Below, piece by piece: positions 14,695 through 23,768 of a stretch of 64,000 nucleotides of DNA; the stretch's first letter is position 1, and each line of letters begins with the position of its first letter. The notes below the pieces were generated by a model. It did not search any database. It was not told the origin of the DNA and saw nothing but the letters and a program-made list of their open reading frames with translations. The position numbers and the translations under genes were made by a program. This stretch comes from Oribacterium sp. (lineage in GTDB: Bacteria; Bacillota_A; Clostridia; Lachnospirales; Lachnospiraceae). The DNA is taken from positions 1-64,000 of the forward strand of contig SFND01000012.1 in the NCBI GenBank assembly GCA_004554245.1, read 5' to 3'.

Positions 14695-16701
14695 TTATAC
14701 TTCTCCCTTTAAGATCCGAAGAAACTCTTCCTCGGTGACGATCGGAACGCCCAGCTCCTTCGCTTTTTTGTTCTTGCCAGAGGTCGATGTGATGTCGTTG
14801 TTGACAAGGTAGGCGGTCTTCGCGGATACCGAACCTGCTGCCCGGCCACCGGCCTCTTCGATGAGCGCCTGCAGCTCCTTCCGGTTCTCGAAATGGTCGA
14901 GCGATCCGGTAATCACGACGGACTTTCCTTCCATCGTCTTCGGCGTCGTATGGTCTTCCACCTTCTTCTCGATGTCAAGATCCTGCAGCAGCGCATCCAC
15001 CTGCTTCATCACCGTTGCATCCTGGAAGTAGCGCACGAGGTTCTCTGCGAGCACCGCGCCGATGCCGTCCACCTCCTGCAGCTCATCCACGCCTGCTGCC
15101 CGCAGCTTCGTGAAATCATCCCCGAAGTGTCGGCAGAGGACCTTCGCGTTTGCGAGGCCAATGCCGGCGATCCCGAGTCCATACACGACGCGGTAAAGCT
15201 CCGTATGGCGGGCACGCTCTGTCGCCGCCATCAGATTTTCATAGCTCTTCTCACCGAAGCCCTCCATCGTCACGATGTCGGCACGGTAGCGATCGAGATG
15301 GAAGATATCACTGTAGTGATGAATGAAGCCATGCGCGATGAACTTCTCCAGCGTCTGCTCGCTGAGGCCCTCGATGTTCAGTGCATCACGGCTCACGAAT
15401 AGTGAGAAATTCTTGATCTTCTTCGCCGCACAATCCGGATTCGAGCAGTACAGGAACTTCGCCTCATTATCCGAACGAATCTCCGTCGGCTGTCCGCAGA
15501 CCGGGCAGACCTCGACCGGCTTCAGATTTCCGGAGCGTGTCCGGTTTTCCGCAATCTGCGGAATGATCATGTTTGCCTTATACACGGTGATCCGGTCCCC
15601 GATGCCGAGCTCCAGCTCCTCACAGTAGGAGAGGTTATGGAGACTTGCACGACTGACCGTCGTGCCCTCGAGCTCCACCGGGTCGAAAATCGCCACCGGA
15701 TTGATGAGGCCGGTACGGCTCGGTGACCACTCCACCTCACGAAGAACGGTCTCTGCCTGCTCGTCGCTCCACTTGAAGGCGATGGCGTTTCGCGGGAACT
15801 TCGCGGTACGGCCGAGGCTGAGGCCATAGGCGATGTCCTCGTAGATCAGCACGAGGCCATCCGACGGGAAATCGTTGTGCTGAATCGCCTCCGAGAACCA
15901 CTGTACCGTTTCCGCGATCGTAGCATTCGTCACATGCTTATACTCGACGACATCGAAGCCCTGGGCACGAAGAAATTCATACTGCGCCGCACGGGAGTTC
16001 TGGAAATCCACATTTTCGCCCTGCGCATCCACGGCACTCACGAGTGCGAAGGCCATCAGATTCACATGTCGGGATTTCGTCACCTTCGGGTCCAGCTGAC
16101 GTACCGAGCCAGAGCAGAGATTCCGCGGATTCTTATACTTCGCATCCGCATCCGCGATGGTTTCGTTGATCTTTTTAAATTCGGAATACGTGATGATGGC
16201 CTCCCCGCGGAGCACCAGATCACCGGCGAAGGAAATCCGCGTCGGGACGTTATCAAACATCCGCGCGTTCTGTGTGATGACTTCACCGATCTCACCGTTG
16301 CCACGGGTGACTGCCTTCACCAGCTCCCCGGCATGGTAGCTCAGGACGACGGTGAGCCCGTCCATCTTCCAGCTGAGAAGGCCCTCTTTATCCCCCAGCC
16401 AGGAGGCCAGTTCCTCGACGGACTTCGTCTTATCGAGGCTCAGCATCGGGCTCGGATGACGCTCCTTCGGAAGCTCCGACAGCACCTCGAAGCCGACACG
16501 CTGGGTCGGCGAGCCGCCGAGAATCATGCCGGTCTCCTGTTCGAGCTTCTCAAGCTCATCATAGAGCTGGTCATAGCTCAGGTTCGACATGATCTCATTG
16601 CCATCCACATAGTACACACGGGCCGCTTCATTCAGGGTGCGGATGAGCTCCTTCATGCGTGCAAGCTTCTGGTTTTTCTCTTCGTTATGGGAAACACTCA
16701 T
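14695..16701 (-). CDS. ligA: NAD-dependent DNA ligase
   Basis: It joins Okazaki fragments and repair nicks using NAD. It has 668 residues, the family length. The domain order is an N-terminal Ia domain, an adenylation domain with K112 in WKMDG, an OB fold, a zinc finger (C399, C402, C419, C424), helix-hairpin-helix repeats (about 440-575) and a C-terminal BRCT domain (from about 585, SVVITGSL). The motif is KMDG rather than the usual KLDG or KVDG, with the lysine kept. It probably lies in one transcript with lgt, 84 bases downstream. Confidence 0.96.
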   Translation of the reverse strand: MSVSHNEEKNQKLARMKELIRTLNEAARVYYVDGNEIMSNLSYDQLYDELEKLEQETGMILGGSPTQRVGFEVLSELPKERHPSPMLSLDKTKSVEELASWLGDKEGLLSWKMDGLTVVLSYHAGELVKAVTRGNGEIGEVITQNARMFDNVPTRISFAGDLVLRGEAIITYSEFKKINETIADADAKYKNPRNLCSGSVRQLDPKVTKSRHVNLMAFALVSAVDAQGENVDFQNSRAAQYEFLRAQGFDVVEYKHVTNATIAETVQWFSEAIQHNDFPSDGLVLIYEDIAYGLSLGRTAKFPRNAIAFKWSDEQAETVLREVEWSPSRTGLINPVAIFDPVELEGTTVSRASLHNLSYCEELELGIGDRITVYKANMIIPQIAENRTRSGNLKPVEVCPVCGQPTEIRSDNEAKFLYCSNPDCAAKKIKNFSLFVSRDALNIEGLSEQTLEKFIAHGFIHHYSDIFHLDRYRADIVTMEGFGEKSYENLMAATERARHTELYRVVYGLGIAGIGLANAKVLCRHFGDDFTKLRAAGVDELQEVDGIGAVLAENLVRYFQDATVMKQVDALLQDLDIEKKVEDHTTPKTMEGKSVVITGSLDHFENRKELQALIEEAGGRAAGSVSAKTAYLVNNDITSTSGKNKKAKELGVPIVTEEEFLRILKGEV

Positions 16702-16805
16702 AGTATCTTTACCTGTTCCAGTTTACTGTTTTTTATTTCCATGTCCGATGGAGGACGCGAATCACCCTCCATGGCAACGCCGCTTTCGAAAAATTTCTCT
16801 GCCCA

Positions 16806-17657
16806 CTACTTTCCGGCATTTTCTTCCATATCCTCTTCCCGGAGGCCGAGCTCGGACAGCTCGATCTCGCGATACTGCCCCGGCTTCAGTCCATGCAGGG
16901 TGAGGTCCATGATACGGATGCGCTTCAGCTTCTTCACCTCATAGCCGAAGGCTGCACACATACGACGAATCTGACGATTCAGTCCCTGTGTGATCACGAT
17001 ATGAAACTCCTGCTGACGAAACTTCGGCGGACGGGTCATGTCCTGCCACACCTCACATGGGCGGGTCGTCGCATGCAGTTCCTTCAGCTCGACGCCATCG
17101 GCGAGCGCATCCAGGAACTCCTTCGTGCACGGCTTATCCACGGTCACGACGTATTCCTTCTCATGGTAATTCCGTGCACGGTTGATCCGATTTACGAGAT
17201 CGCCCTGATTCGTCAGAAGGATGAGTCCCTCCGACTCCTTATCGAGACGACCGATCGGGTACACTCTCGTGTGGTAGTGGATCGCTTCGATGATGTTCGG
17301 TGCTTTATCCTTATCACTCGTCGTGCACACGATCCCACGCGGCTTGTAGTACGCGAGCAGCACCGGTGCCGGACGGTCATAGTCCTGCCCCACCGTCGAA
17401 ATCTGCTCTCCATAACGCTTCGCCATCCGGCGCGACTCCGTATGGAGAAGGTACTGTGCTTCCGGATTGCTGGCAGCGGCGTTCAATGCATGCGGATTCA
17501 CGCACTGTCCGTCCAGCTCGATCGAGTCTGCTTCCGTTACCTGCTGGCCGAGCTCGACCGGCTTCTTATTTACAGTGACACGGCCCGCAGCGATCAGCTT
17601 ATCCGCCTCGCGGCGGGAGCAGACGCCGAGCTCCGATAAACGCTTATTCAGTCTCAT
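16806..17657 (-). CDS. rluF: 23S rRNA pseudouridine synthase, RsuA/RluF type
   Basis: It converts a uridine of 23S rRNA to pseudouridine. It has 283 residues. The N-terminal S4 domain (RLNKRLSELGVCSRREADKL) is followed by an unusual insert at about 52-95, then the catalytic domain with D139 in GRLDKESEGLILLTN and the RQIRRMCAAFGY motif. The assignment to RluF rather than RluB or RsuA rests on overall pattern and is tentative. The start overlaps the queA stop by 4 bases. Confidence 0.88.
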   Translation of the reverse strand: MRLNKRLSELGVCSRREADKLIAAGRVTVNKKPVELGQQVTEADSIELDGQCVNPHALNAAASNPEAQYLLHTESRRMAKRYGEQISTVGQDYDRPAPVLLAYYKPRGIVCTTSDKDKAPNIIEAIHYHTRVYPIGRLDKESEGLILLTNQGDLVNRINRARNYHEKEYVVTVDKPCTKEFLDALADGVELKELHATTRPCEVWQDMTRPPKFRQQEFHIVITQGLNRQIRRMCAAFGYEVKKLKRIRIMDLTLHGLKPGQYREIELSELGLREEDMEENAGK

Positions 17658-18862
17658 CTCGCATCCCCCGCGTTTTCCGCCGTCTTCCAGAGTGGCGCTT
17701 CATTGGCTGCGAGCGGCCAGCTGTAGCTCTTTCCAGGGATACCCTCGACCTCTGCGACGGCATCCTCCGGAAGGAAGGTGACTTCATGGTTCCGGTTCGG
17801 ATCCAGCTCCGCCGGAAGCTGTGCGTCGTTCTTGAGATCTGCGAAGAAGCAGGCATCGCCGAAGCTGAAGAAACGGTACTTCTCGCGCACCGCCACCTTA
17901 TACGCGCGGAGCACGTGCTCACGCTTCGTAAAGGCAGAAACCAGCATGACGAGGGTGGATTCCGGCAGATGGAAGTTGGTGATCAGCGCATCCATGCACT
18001 TAAACTGATAGCCCGGATAGATGAAGATATCGGTCCAGCCGGAGGTCGCCGGCATGGTGCCATCCGGAAGTGCTGCGGCCTCGACGGTACGGCAGCTGGT
18101 GGTGCCGGTGCAGATGACACGATGGCCCTCTGCGTGGGCGCGATTGATCTTATCCGCTTCCGACTGCTCAACGATGTAGTACTCGCTGTGCATATGGTGT
18201 TCCTCGATCTTGTCCGCCTTGACCGGACGGAAGGTGCCGAGGCCGACATGCAGGGTGATGTGGGCGATCTCCACGCCCTTCTCCTTCACGGCCTGAAGCA
18301 GCTCCTCGGTCCAGTGGAGACCGGCGGTCGGGGCCGCCGCAGAGCCGTCATTCTTTGCATAGACGGTATTGTAGCGTGCCTTTTCCTTCAGCTGATGATG
18401 GATGTACGGTGGGATCGGCATCTCGCCGAGGCGGTCGAGCACCTCCTCCCAGATGCCCTCGAACTCGAAGCGGATGATGCGGTTGCCATCATCGATCGTG
18501 TCGATGATCTCGCCCTTCAGCAGGCCCTCGCCGAACTCGACGCGCGCACCATTCCGGAGCTTCTTTCCAGGCTTGACGAGGCACTCCCAGTCAGTCGTGC
18601 TGAGGCGGCGAAGAAGCAGTACCTCGACATGTGCGCCGGTACCGGACTTCTCGCCATGCAGACGTGCCGGGATGACCTTCGTATCGTTGATGACGAGGCA
18701 GTCACCCTTATGAAGATAGTCGATGATGTTATAAAAATGACGGTGATTGATCTCGCCGGTGAAGCGGTCCATCACCAGAAGCCGGCTGTCCGAGCGCTTC
18801 TCGAGCGGATCCTGCGCGATCAGCTCCTCCGGCAGGTCATAGTAAAAGTCTTTCGTTTCCAT
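17654..18862 (-). CDS. queA: S-adenosylmethionine:tRNA ribosyltransferase-isomerase
   Basis: It moves the ribosyl part of SAM to preQ1 in tRNA, the penultimate step of queuosine synthesis. From the ATG at 18862, preceded by AAAGGAG, it has 402 residues. Family motifs include DFYYDLPEELIAQ, LHVGLGTFRPV, and FHLPESTLVMLVSAF. Usual QueA proteins end soon after RFFSFGDA; here about 55 extra residues follow (from roughly residue 350). tgt, its pathway partner, lies at 54792. It is coupled to rluF by an ATGA overlap. Confidence 0.94.
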   Translation of the reverse strand: METKDFYYDLPEELIAQDPLEKRSDSRLLVMDRFTGEINHRHFYNIIDYLHKGDCLVINDTKVIPARLHGEKSGTGAHVEVLLLRRLSTTDWECLVKPGKKLRNGARVEFGEGLLKGEIIDTIDDGNRIIRFEFEGIWEEVLDRLGEMPIPPYIHHQLKEKARYNTVYAKNDGSAAAPTAGLHWTEELLQAVKEKGVEIAHITLHVGLGTFRPVKADKIEEHHMHSEYYIVEQSEADKINRAHAEGHRVICTGTTSCRTVEAAALPDGTMPATSGWTDIFIYPGYQFKCMDALITNFHLPESTLVMLVSAFTKREHVLRAYKVAVREKYRFFSFGDACFFADLKNDAQLPAELDPNRNHEVTFLPEDAVAEVEGIPGKSYSWPLAANEAPLWKTAENAGDAR

Positions 18863-18966
18863 ACTGTGTTTTCTCCTTTTCTGCTGTCTCACGACATGTA
18901 CACGGTGCAGAGCGCACCATAAACCTTATTATTATATACTGTCTTTCAGGTTTCTTCTACATAAAA

Positions 18967-18996
18967 GAGCAGGCGAATGCTTCTGCATTCGCCTGC
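18967..18996 (-). terminator. Terminator behind the membrane-anchored protein gene
   Basis: GCAGGCGAATGC (18969-18980) and its exact complement (18985-18996) flank a TTCT loop. On the minus strand TCTTTT follows. Confidence 0.8.
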
Positions 18997-19008
18997 ATTT
19001 GTAAGTGT

Positions 19009-20211
19009 TCAGCCGACCGGGCCGTCATCGGAGATGACGGCATCTCCTGCCGGTGCGTTATCTGCAGCCCCCGGCTCTGCGATGGTCTCGCCGGAAGCCG
19101 CCGCTGCGGTCGTTTCTGCCTTTCCGCCTGCGCCCGTGTTTTCGGAGATGGTTTCTCCTGCGGTCGTCGTTTCCGTCGACTTTTTCGTCTCGGTCGTGCT
19201 CTTCTCCGAGCTCTTCTGATCGCTGTTCTTCTTACTGCTCTCCTTCGTTTCTTCGTTCGCCGTATCTCGATCAGACGGTGCCGTGGTTTCTGCCTCGGTC
19301 ACGGCGGCCTCGGTTTCTACAGAGATCAGGGAAACCTCGCTGTCGATTTCTTCCTGCGAGTCTGTGTAGATACGTCCGCTCTGGATAGCATCATAGATGA
19401 CCGCGAGCCGCTGATCACTCGAGATGGCCTCCAGCAGACGCGAGTTGGTCGCATTGATCAGCTCCTGTACCTCACTGTGATTCGTGATATAGCTGTTCAC
19501 AAACTTCGTCTGCTCCGGCGACATGTTCTCGACGATTTCGAAGCTGTTCTGATCGTTTACCTTCACATAGCAGTACATGATGCCCGGTGCCAGCGTATCT
19601 GTCCGGCGGAACTTCACATTATAGGTGACGAAAACGAGCTTCGTGTTCTTCTCGAGTCCATCTACCGCATACTGCTGGATATCCTGGTATGTCTCGATGT
19701 AGCCGGCCTGGGTCTTCAGCTTCTTCTGAAGACTCGCGGTCTGCTCCTCGGTCTGATTCGTGACGCCGGTCAGACGGTACAGTGTATCGGTATCACCCTC
19801 GAGACGTGCGTTAAAGTAATCCTGGAAAAGCTTCGTCATATACTCGTCATTATACTGACGTACGAGTGACGCGTCCTCGTCGGCACCCGCGTTGCCGTCG
19901 GCAATGCCGGGAGATGCACTCTCATCGTCGCCCCCCGCGTTTTCAATTTCGGAAGCGCTGGCCACCTGCGGACCACCACTCTGTGCATCCGGATTCTTCG
20001 GATTCCGATCCAGAATCAGGATGATGATGATCAGCACGACCACCAGTGCCGGAATGCCCAGGAGACCAAGCATCTCATGAAGCTGCTCCTGTTTCTGACG
20101 TTTCCTCATATTCGCGATGCGACGCGCACGCTTGCGCTCGATCACACCCTCGACCGGTTTTTCCTCCAATGCCCGATCGACATCATCCAGATCTTTTAAT
20201 TCTCTGTCCAT
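19009..20211 (-). CDS. Membrane-anchored extracytoplasmic protein, unrecognised
   Basis: A 400-residue protein that I do not recognise. A charged, lysine/arginine-rich cytoplasmic N-terminus (1-47) precedes one membrane segment (about 48-67, GLLGIPALVVVLIIIILIL). A folded outside region (about 120-280) contains YFNARLEGDTDTLYRLTG and alternating strands, possibly NTF2-like. The last 110 residues are low-complexity T, E, S, K and A, like a wall-spanning or disordered tail. GAGG precedes the ATG. It follows the repeat protein gene by 22 bases, so the two form an envelope operon. Confidence 0.7.
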   Translation of the reverse strand: MDRELKDLDDVDRALEEKPVEGVIERKRARRIANMRKRQKQEQLHEMLGLLGIPALVVVLIIIILILDRNPKNPDAQSGGPQVASASEIENAGGDDESASPGIADGNAGADEDASLVRQYNDEYMTKLFQDYFNARLEGDTDTLYRLTGVTNQTEEQTASLQKKLKTQAGYIETYQDIQQYAVDGLEKNTKLVFVTYNVKFRRTDTLAPGIMYCYVKVNDQNSFEIVENMSPEQTKFVNSYITNHSEVQELINATNSRLLEAISSDQRLAVIYDAIQSGRIYTDSQEEIDSEVSLISVETEAAVTEAETTAPSDRDTANEETKESSKKNSDQKSSEKSTTETKKSTETTTAGETISENTGAGGKAETTAAAASGETIAEPGAADNAPAGDAVISDDGPVG

Positions 20212-20233
20212 TCTTTCTGCCTCATCTGTTTCG

Positions 20234-21067
20234 TCAGTTTACTCTCGCACCGTCCGCTCCGAAAAAGAAGCTTCCGATCCAAGCGTTCTGCAGCAGTGCA
20301 CCATCCTGACCTGCATAGTAGTATCTGCCATCTGCGAGCAGCAGTCCCGGTCCCTGCAGCTGTCCACTGTTCGGTTCAAAATAGTATAGCCGGCCACTGA
20401 TATTCTGCAGCCCACGAAGCATCTTCGCATCTGCCCCTACATAATACCAGGCACCATTCGCCTCGTAGATCCAGGTATTCACCTCGAGGTAGCCACCCTG
20501 GTTAAAATGATAATTTGCGCCATCGATACTGCGCCAGGAGCTGACCGGATAGGTCCCATCCGGATAGAGGTACCACATACCGTTATTTTCGAACTGCCAG
20601 CCGTCCTTCAGGTAGGTGTTCGCCACCACACGACGTGCATTGATCACCGTCGAGCTCGAGCTGTAGTGATTTCCCGCCGGATTCATCTGCGACGGATTCG
20701 TCACCTGTGCGAGTCCCGTCGCTGCCTGGTTTCCCGCCATCGGCCCGACGTTCAGTGTATTATACAATACCCCATTTACATAGTAGCCGCCCGTCGTACC
20801 GGTATAGTTCGTCGTATACATGGTATGATTCGTACTGCTGCTGTTCAGATACGGATTTGTATTCGCATCGGATGAAGGCGTCGCATGATAGACGACACCG
20901 CCCTGGCCATCCGGACTCACCGCGGACACCTGTGTCACGCTCTGTCCAGATGTCATCCCGGTATAGGCCACACCACCGCGGCCATCCGGACTCACCCCAG
21001 CTAACGCTGGACCCGCAAGCACCAGTGACATCACGATCGCCACGGTGCACACTCTATGTACTCTCAT
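20234..21067 (-). CDS. Secreted protein with cell-wall/glucan-binding repeats
   Basis: A 277-residue protein. The signal peptide is visible at 1-23 (cleavage near ALA-G). Two short repeats follow directly (SPDGRGGVAYTG and SPDGQGGVVYHA). From about 155 to the end run choline/glucan-binding type repeats: DGWQFENNGMWYLYPDG, WRSIDGANYHFNQGG, WIYEANGAWYYVGADA, GRLYYFEPNSG. Such repeats hold proteins on wall polymers. No catalytic domain is visible. GGAG precedes the ATG. Confidence 0.82.
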   Translation of the reverse strand: MRVHRVCTVAIVMSLVLAGPALAGVSPDGRGGVAYTGMTSGQSVTQVSAVSPDGQGGVVYHATPSSDANTNPYLNSSSTNHTMYTTNYTGTTGGYYVNGVLYNTLNVGPMAGNQAATGLAQVTNPSQMNPAGNHYSSSSTVINARRVVANTYLKDGWQFENNGMWYLYPDGTYPVSSWRSIDGANYHFNQGGYLEVNTWIYEANGAWYYVGADAKMLRGLQNISGRLYYFEPNSGQLQGPGLLLADGRYYYAGQDGALLQNAWIGSFFFGADGARVN

Positions 21068-21189
21068 AAAAACTCCGATTCAGCATCACATAATTTTACA
21101 TACACCATCATACTATATGCGATCCGAAGATGATAGTAGCAAAGTTCTTACAAAAATGTCATCCGAAGTAACTGTTTAGATAGAAGGCT

Positions 21190-21996
21190 TTACTTCAAAC
21201 TTCCGAGCAGCGCTTCTCTCTTCCAGCTGATCAGCCCGATGATGACGAGCTGCGCGACGAACACGATCGCCGCTCCGAGGTATTGCCCGAGAATCAGAAA
21301 ATAACCACAGAGACAGTTCGTGACACACTGCAGCCAGGCGGTCGCCGCAACGGCGCCGACATACCCCCGACCTGTAATATCCGCACGCGACGCAATATAC
21401 GGTATCGCGCCATTCGGCACGGCCGGTACCATGCAGGCGATGGCAACCACAAACGCCGGATGCGTCGAGTTGATTTTCTGTGTCAACCAGTTCTGGCGGT
21501 TCAGTCCCGGAATGAAATTCCCGAGTCGACGCCCGAGCCGCCTCGCCACAGCAAATACAAACGCATTTCCCAGGACAAAGCCGATATAGCAGGCGATCGA
21601 CGCTTTCAACCAGCCATAAATCATACCAACCGCCAGGTGGATCGGAAGTCCCGGCAGAACGATACTCACCACCTGCAGCGCAGACAGTACGACTGCCAGC
21701 ATCAGACCCTTCCACTCTCCCTCCAGCTCGAGATAACGTGCGATTCCCTGCTCATCGCCAGCCTTCAGAAGCGGCCATAAACCAGGAAAAATGTGGTTAA
21801 AAGTCACATAGAAAATCAGGACGATCAGGAGCAGAAGCAGCACGATCGCAGAAATACCGATCAGTTTCTGGTGAAATTTCGGCTGATCTTCAGACGAATC
21901 CGATCGTATCTGACTGCTGTTCTGCGCTTCATTCTCCCGCTCAGAAACATGCACCTGCTTCATGACATCCTTCAGCCTCCCGCGGTTCTGCTTCAT
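21190..21996 (-). CDS. TVP38/TMEM64 (DedA-like, VTT domain) membrane protein
   Basis: A 268-residue membrane protein. A polar N-terminus (1-43) precedes a membrane segment (about 45-66), and the VTT domain follows (from about 95, LSALQVVSIVLPGLPIHLAVG) with the family pattern of glycines and the GRRLG and PNGAIPYIA stretches. Members act in lipid scrambling or envelope homeostasis; the exact role here is unknown. The ATG overlaps the stop of the TSCPD gene by 4 bases. Confidence 0.85.
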   Translation of the reverse strand: MKQNRGRLKDVMKQVHVSERENEAQNSSQIRSDSSEDQPKFHQKLIGISAIVLLLLLIVLIFYVTFNHIFPGLWPLLKAGDEQGIARYLELEGEWKGLMLAVVLSALQVVSIVLPGLPIHLAVGMIYGWLKASIACYIGFVLGNAFVFAVARRLGRRLGNFIPGLNRQNWLTQKINSTHPAFVVAIACMVPAVPNGAIPYIASRADITGRGYVGAVAATAWLQCVTNCLCGYFLILGQYLGAAIVFVAQLVIIGLISWKREALLGSLK

Positions 21997-22259
21997 GCGA
22001 TCTTCTCAGCAAGCGCCTGATCGATCGCCTTTGAGAGCTGATCAGCGCAGGAGGTCGGACGTGGTCCACATGTATTTCCGCGCAGAATCTCTGAAACCTT
22101 CGACGCCTCCTGACCCTCTACGAGCCGCCCGATCGCCTTCAGGTTGCCATTGCAGCCACCACGAAAGCGAAGATTGTGAATCTTATTTTCGTCATCCAGC
22201 TCAAATGTAATCTCCGTAGAACATACCATCTTCGGTCTATATGTAAATTCCTGTGTCAT
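21993..22259 (-). CDS. TSCPD domain protein (TIGR03905 type)
   Basis: An 88-residue protein of the TSCPD family, with CSTEITFELDD, FRGGCNGNLKAIGRLVEG and the motif TCGPRPTSCADQL. TSCPD domains are also found at the end of some ribonucleotide reductases; the free-standing form has no proven function. The cysteines suggest metal binding. The start at 22259 has AGGAG in front; an earlier in-frame start does not. Confidence 0.85.
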   Translation of the reverse strand: MTQEFTYRPKMVCSTEITFELDDENKIHNLRFRGGCNGNLKAIGRLVEGQEASKVSEILRGNTCGPRPTSCADQLSKAIDQALAEKIA

Positions 22260-22278
22260 ATGATTTCTCCTATATTTC

Positions 22279-22313
22279 AAAAAACAGCGTGGAGATTTCT
22301 CTCCACGCTGTTT
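22279..22313 (-). terminator. Terminator of tuf
   Basis: AAACAGCGTGGAGA (22282-22295) pairs perfectly with 22300-22313 around a 4-base loop, followed on the minus strand by a T-run. Confidence 0.9.
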
Positions 22314-22340
22314 AAATGCTTAGCTTATCGCCTGACAGAA

Positions 22341-23534
22341 TTAGTCGAGGATGCTAATTACTCTACCAGAACCAACGGTTCTACCACCCTCACGGATAGC
22401 GAAACGGAGACCCTCCTCCATAGCTACCGGGTGAATAAGCTCAACAGTCATCTCGGTGTTATCACCAGGCATGCACATCTCTGTACCCTCTGGAAGCTCG
22501 CAGACACCAGTTACATCAGTTGTTCTGAAGTAGAACTGCGGTCTGTAGTTTGTGAAGAACGGAGTATGACGACCACCCTCGTCCTTGGTAAGAACGTAAA
22601 CCTGAGCGGTAAACTTCTTGTGGCACTTTACAGTACCCGGCTTGCAGAGAACCTGACCTCTCTCGATCTGATCACGGTTGATACCACGAAGGAGAAGACC
22701 TACGTTATCACCAGCCTCAGCCTCGTCAAGAGTCTTACGGAACATCTCGATACCAGTTACGACAGTCTTCTGAGTCTCCTCGGAAATACCAACGATCTCA
22801 AGCTCATCGGATACGTGAAGAACACCACGCTCTACACGACCGGTAGCTACAGTACCACGACCTGTGATGGTGAATACGTCCTCGACTGGCATAAGGAATG
22901 GCTTATCAGTCTCACGAACTGGCTCAGGGATGTAAGAGTCAACAGCGTCCATGAGCTCCATGATCTTATCGCCCCACTCAGACTTCGGATCCTCAAGAGC
23001 CTTCAGAGCAGAACCGTGGATTACAGGGATCTCATCGCCTGGGAACTCGTACTCGTTCAGAAGGTCTCTAACCTCCATCTCAACGAGCTCAAGAAGCTCA
23101 GGGTCATCAACCATGTCGCACTTGTTAAGGAATACAACGATAGCCGGAACACCTACCTGACGAGCAAGAAGGATATGCTCTCTGGTCTGTGCCATAACAC
23201 CATCGGTAGCAGCTACAACGAGGATAGCACCATCCATCTGTGCAGCACCAGTGATCATGTTCTTTACGTAGTCAGCGTGGCCCGGGCAGTCAACGTGAGC
23301 GTAGTGACGCTTCTCAGTCTCGTACTCAACGTGAGCGGAGTTGATGGTGATACCTCTCTCTCTCTCCTCCGGTGCCTTATCGATCTGATCGAAAGGAACA
23401 GCTGGCTCCATGCCAAGTCTGTCAGCGAGAACAGCTGTGATTGCAGCTGTAAGAGTGGTTTTACCGTGGTCTACGTGACCGATGGTACCAATGTTACAAT
23501 GTGGCTTCGTTCTGTTAAAATGTGCCTTTGCCAT
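22341..23534 (-). CDS. tuf: Elongation factor Tu
   Basis: It delivers aminoacyl-tRNA to the ribosome. It has 397 residues, full length, with G1 GHVDHGKT (19-26), the DCPGHADYVKNM G3 region, NKCDMV and the C-terminal RGGRTVG. Codon use is strongly biased, as expected for an abundant protein. It has its own promoter in the 234-base gap after fusA and its own terminator, so it can be expressed apart from the str operon. Confidence 0.99.
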   Translation of the reverse strand: MAKAHFNRTKPHCNIGTIGHVDHGKTTLTAAITAVLADRLGMEPAVPFDQIDKAPEERERGITINSAHVEYETEKRHYAHVDCPGHADYVKNMITGAAQMDGAILVVAATDGVMAQTREHILLARQVGVPAIVVFLNKCDMVDDPELLELVEMEVRDLLNEYEFPGDEIPVIHGSALKALEDPKSEWGDKIMELMDAVDSYIPEPVRETDKPFLMPVEDVFTITGRGTVATGRVERGVLHVSDELEIVGISEETQKTVVTGIEMFRKTLDEAEAGDNVGLLLRGINRDQIERGQVLCKPGTVKCHKKFTAQVYVLTKDEGGRHTPFFTNYRPQFYFRTTDVTGVCELPEGTEMCMPGDNTEMTVELIHPVAMEEGLRFAIREGGRTVGSGRVISILD

Positions 23535-23656
23535 TTTAAAATACCTCCATTAAATGTAATACAACGAGAATCATGTCAAGCACTATGCATGCGCTTGCAT
23601 GCTCCGTGCAATACATTATGCTTCTGAGCGCAGTGTATGCTCAATCAGCAAACATG

Positions 23657-23685
23657 ATTTTATCATCGTTATTCTATTTTATCAA
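23657..23685 (-). promoter_or_regulatory. tuf promoter
   Basis: TTGATA (complement of 23680-23685) and TAAAAT (complement of 23657-23662) are 17 bases apart on the minus strand. The leader would be about 115 bases and holds a GCATGC/GCATGC stem near 23586-23601. A GGCGTTCGGACGCC hairpin lies just upstream near 23695-23708. Confidence 0.6.
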
Positions 23686-23768
23686 GTATTTTTAGGCGTC
23701 CGAACGCCGTCGGAGGCCCGAAAACACTTGATTTTTATGATATGGACTGAAATCATCCACCGCGGTAA

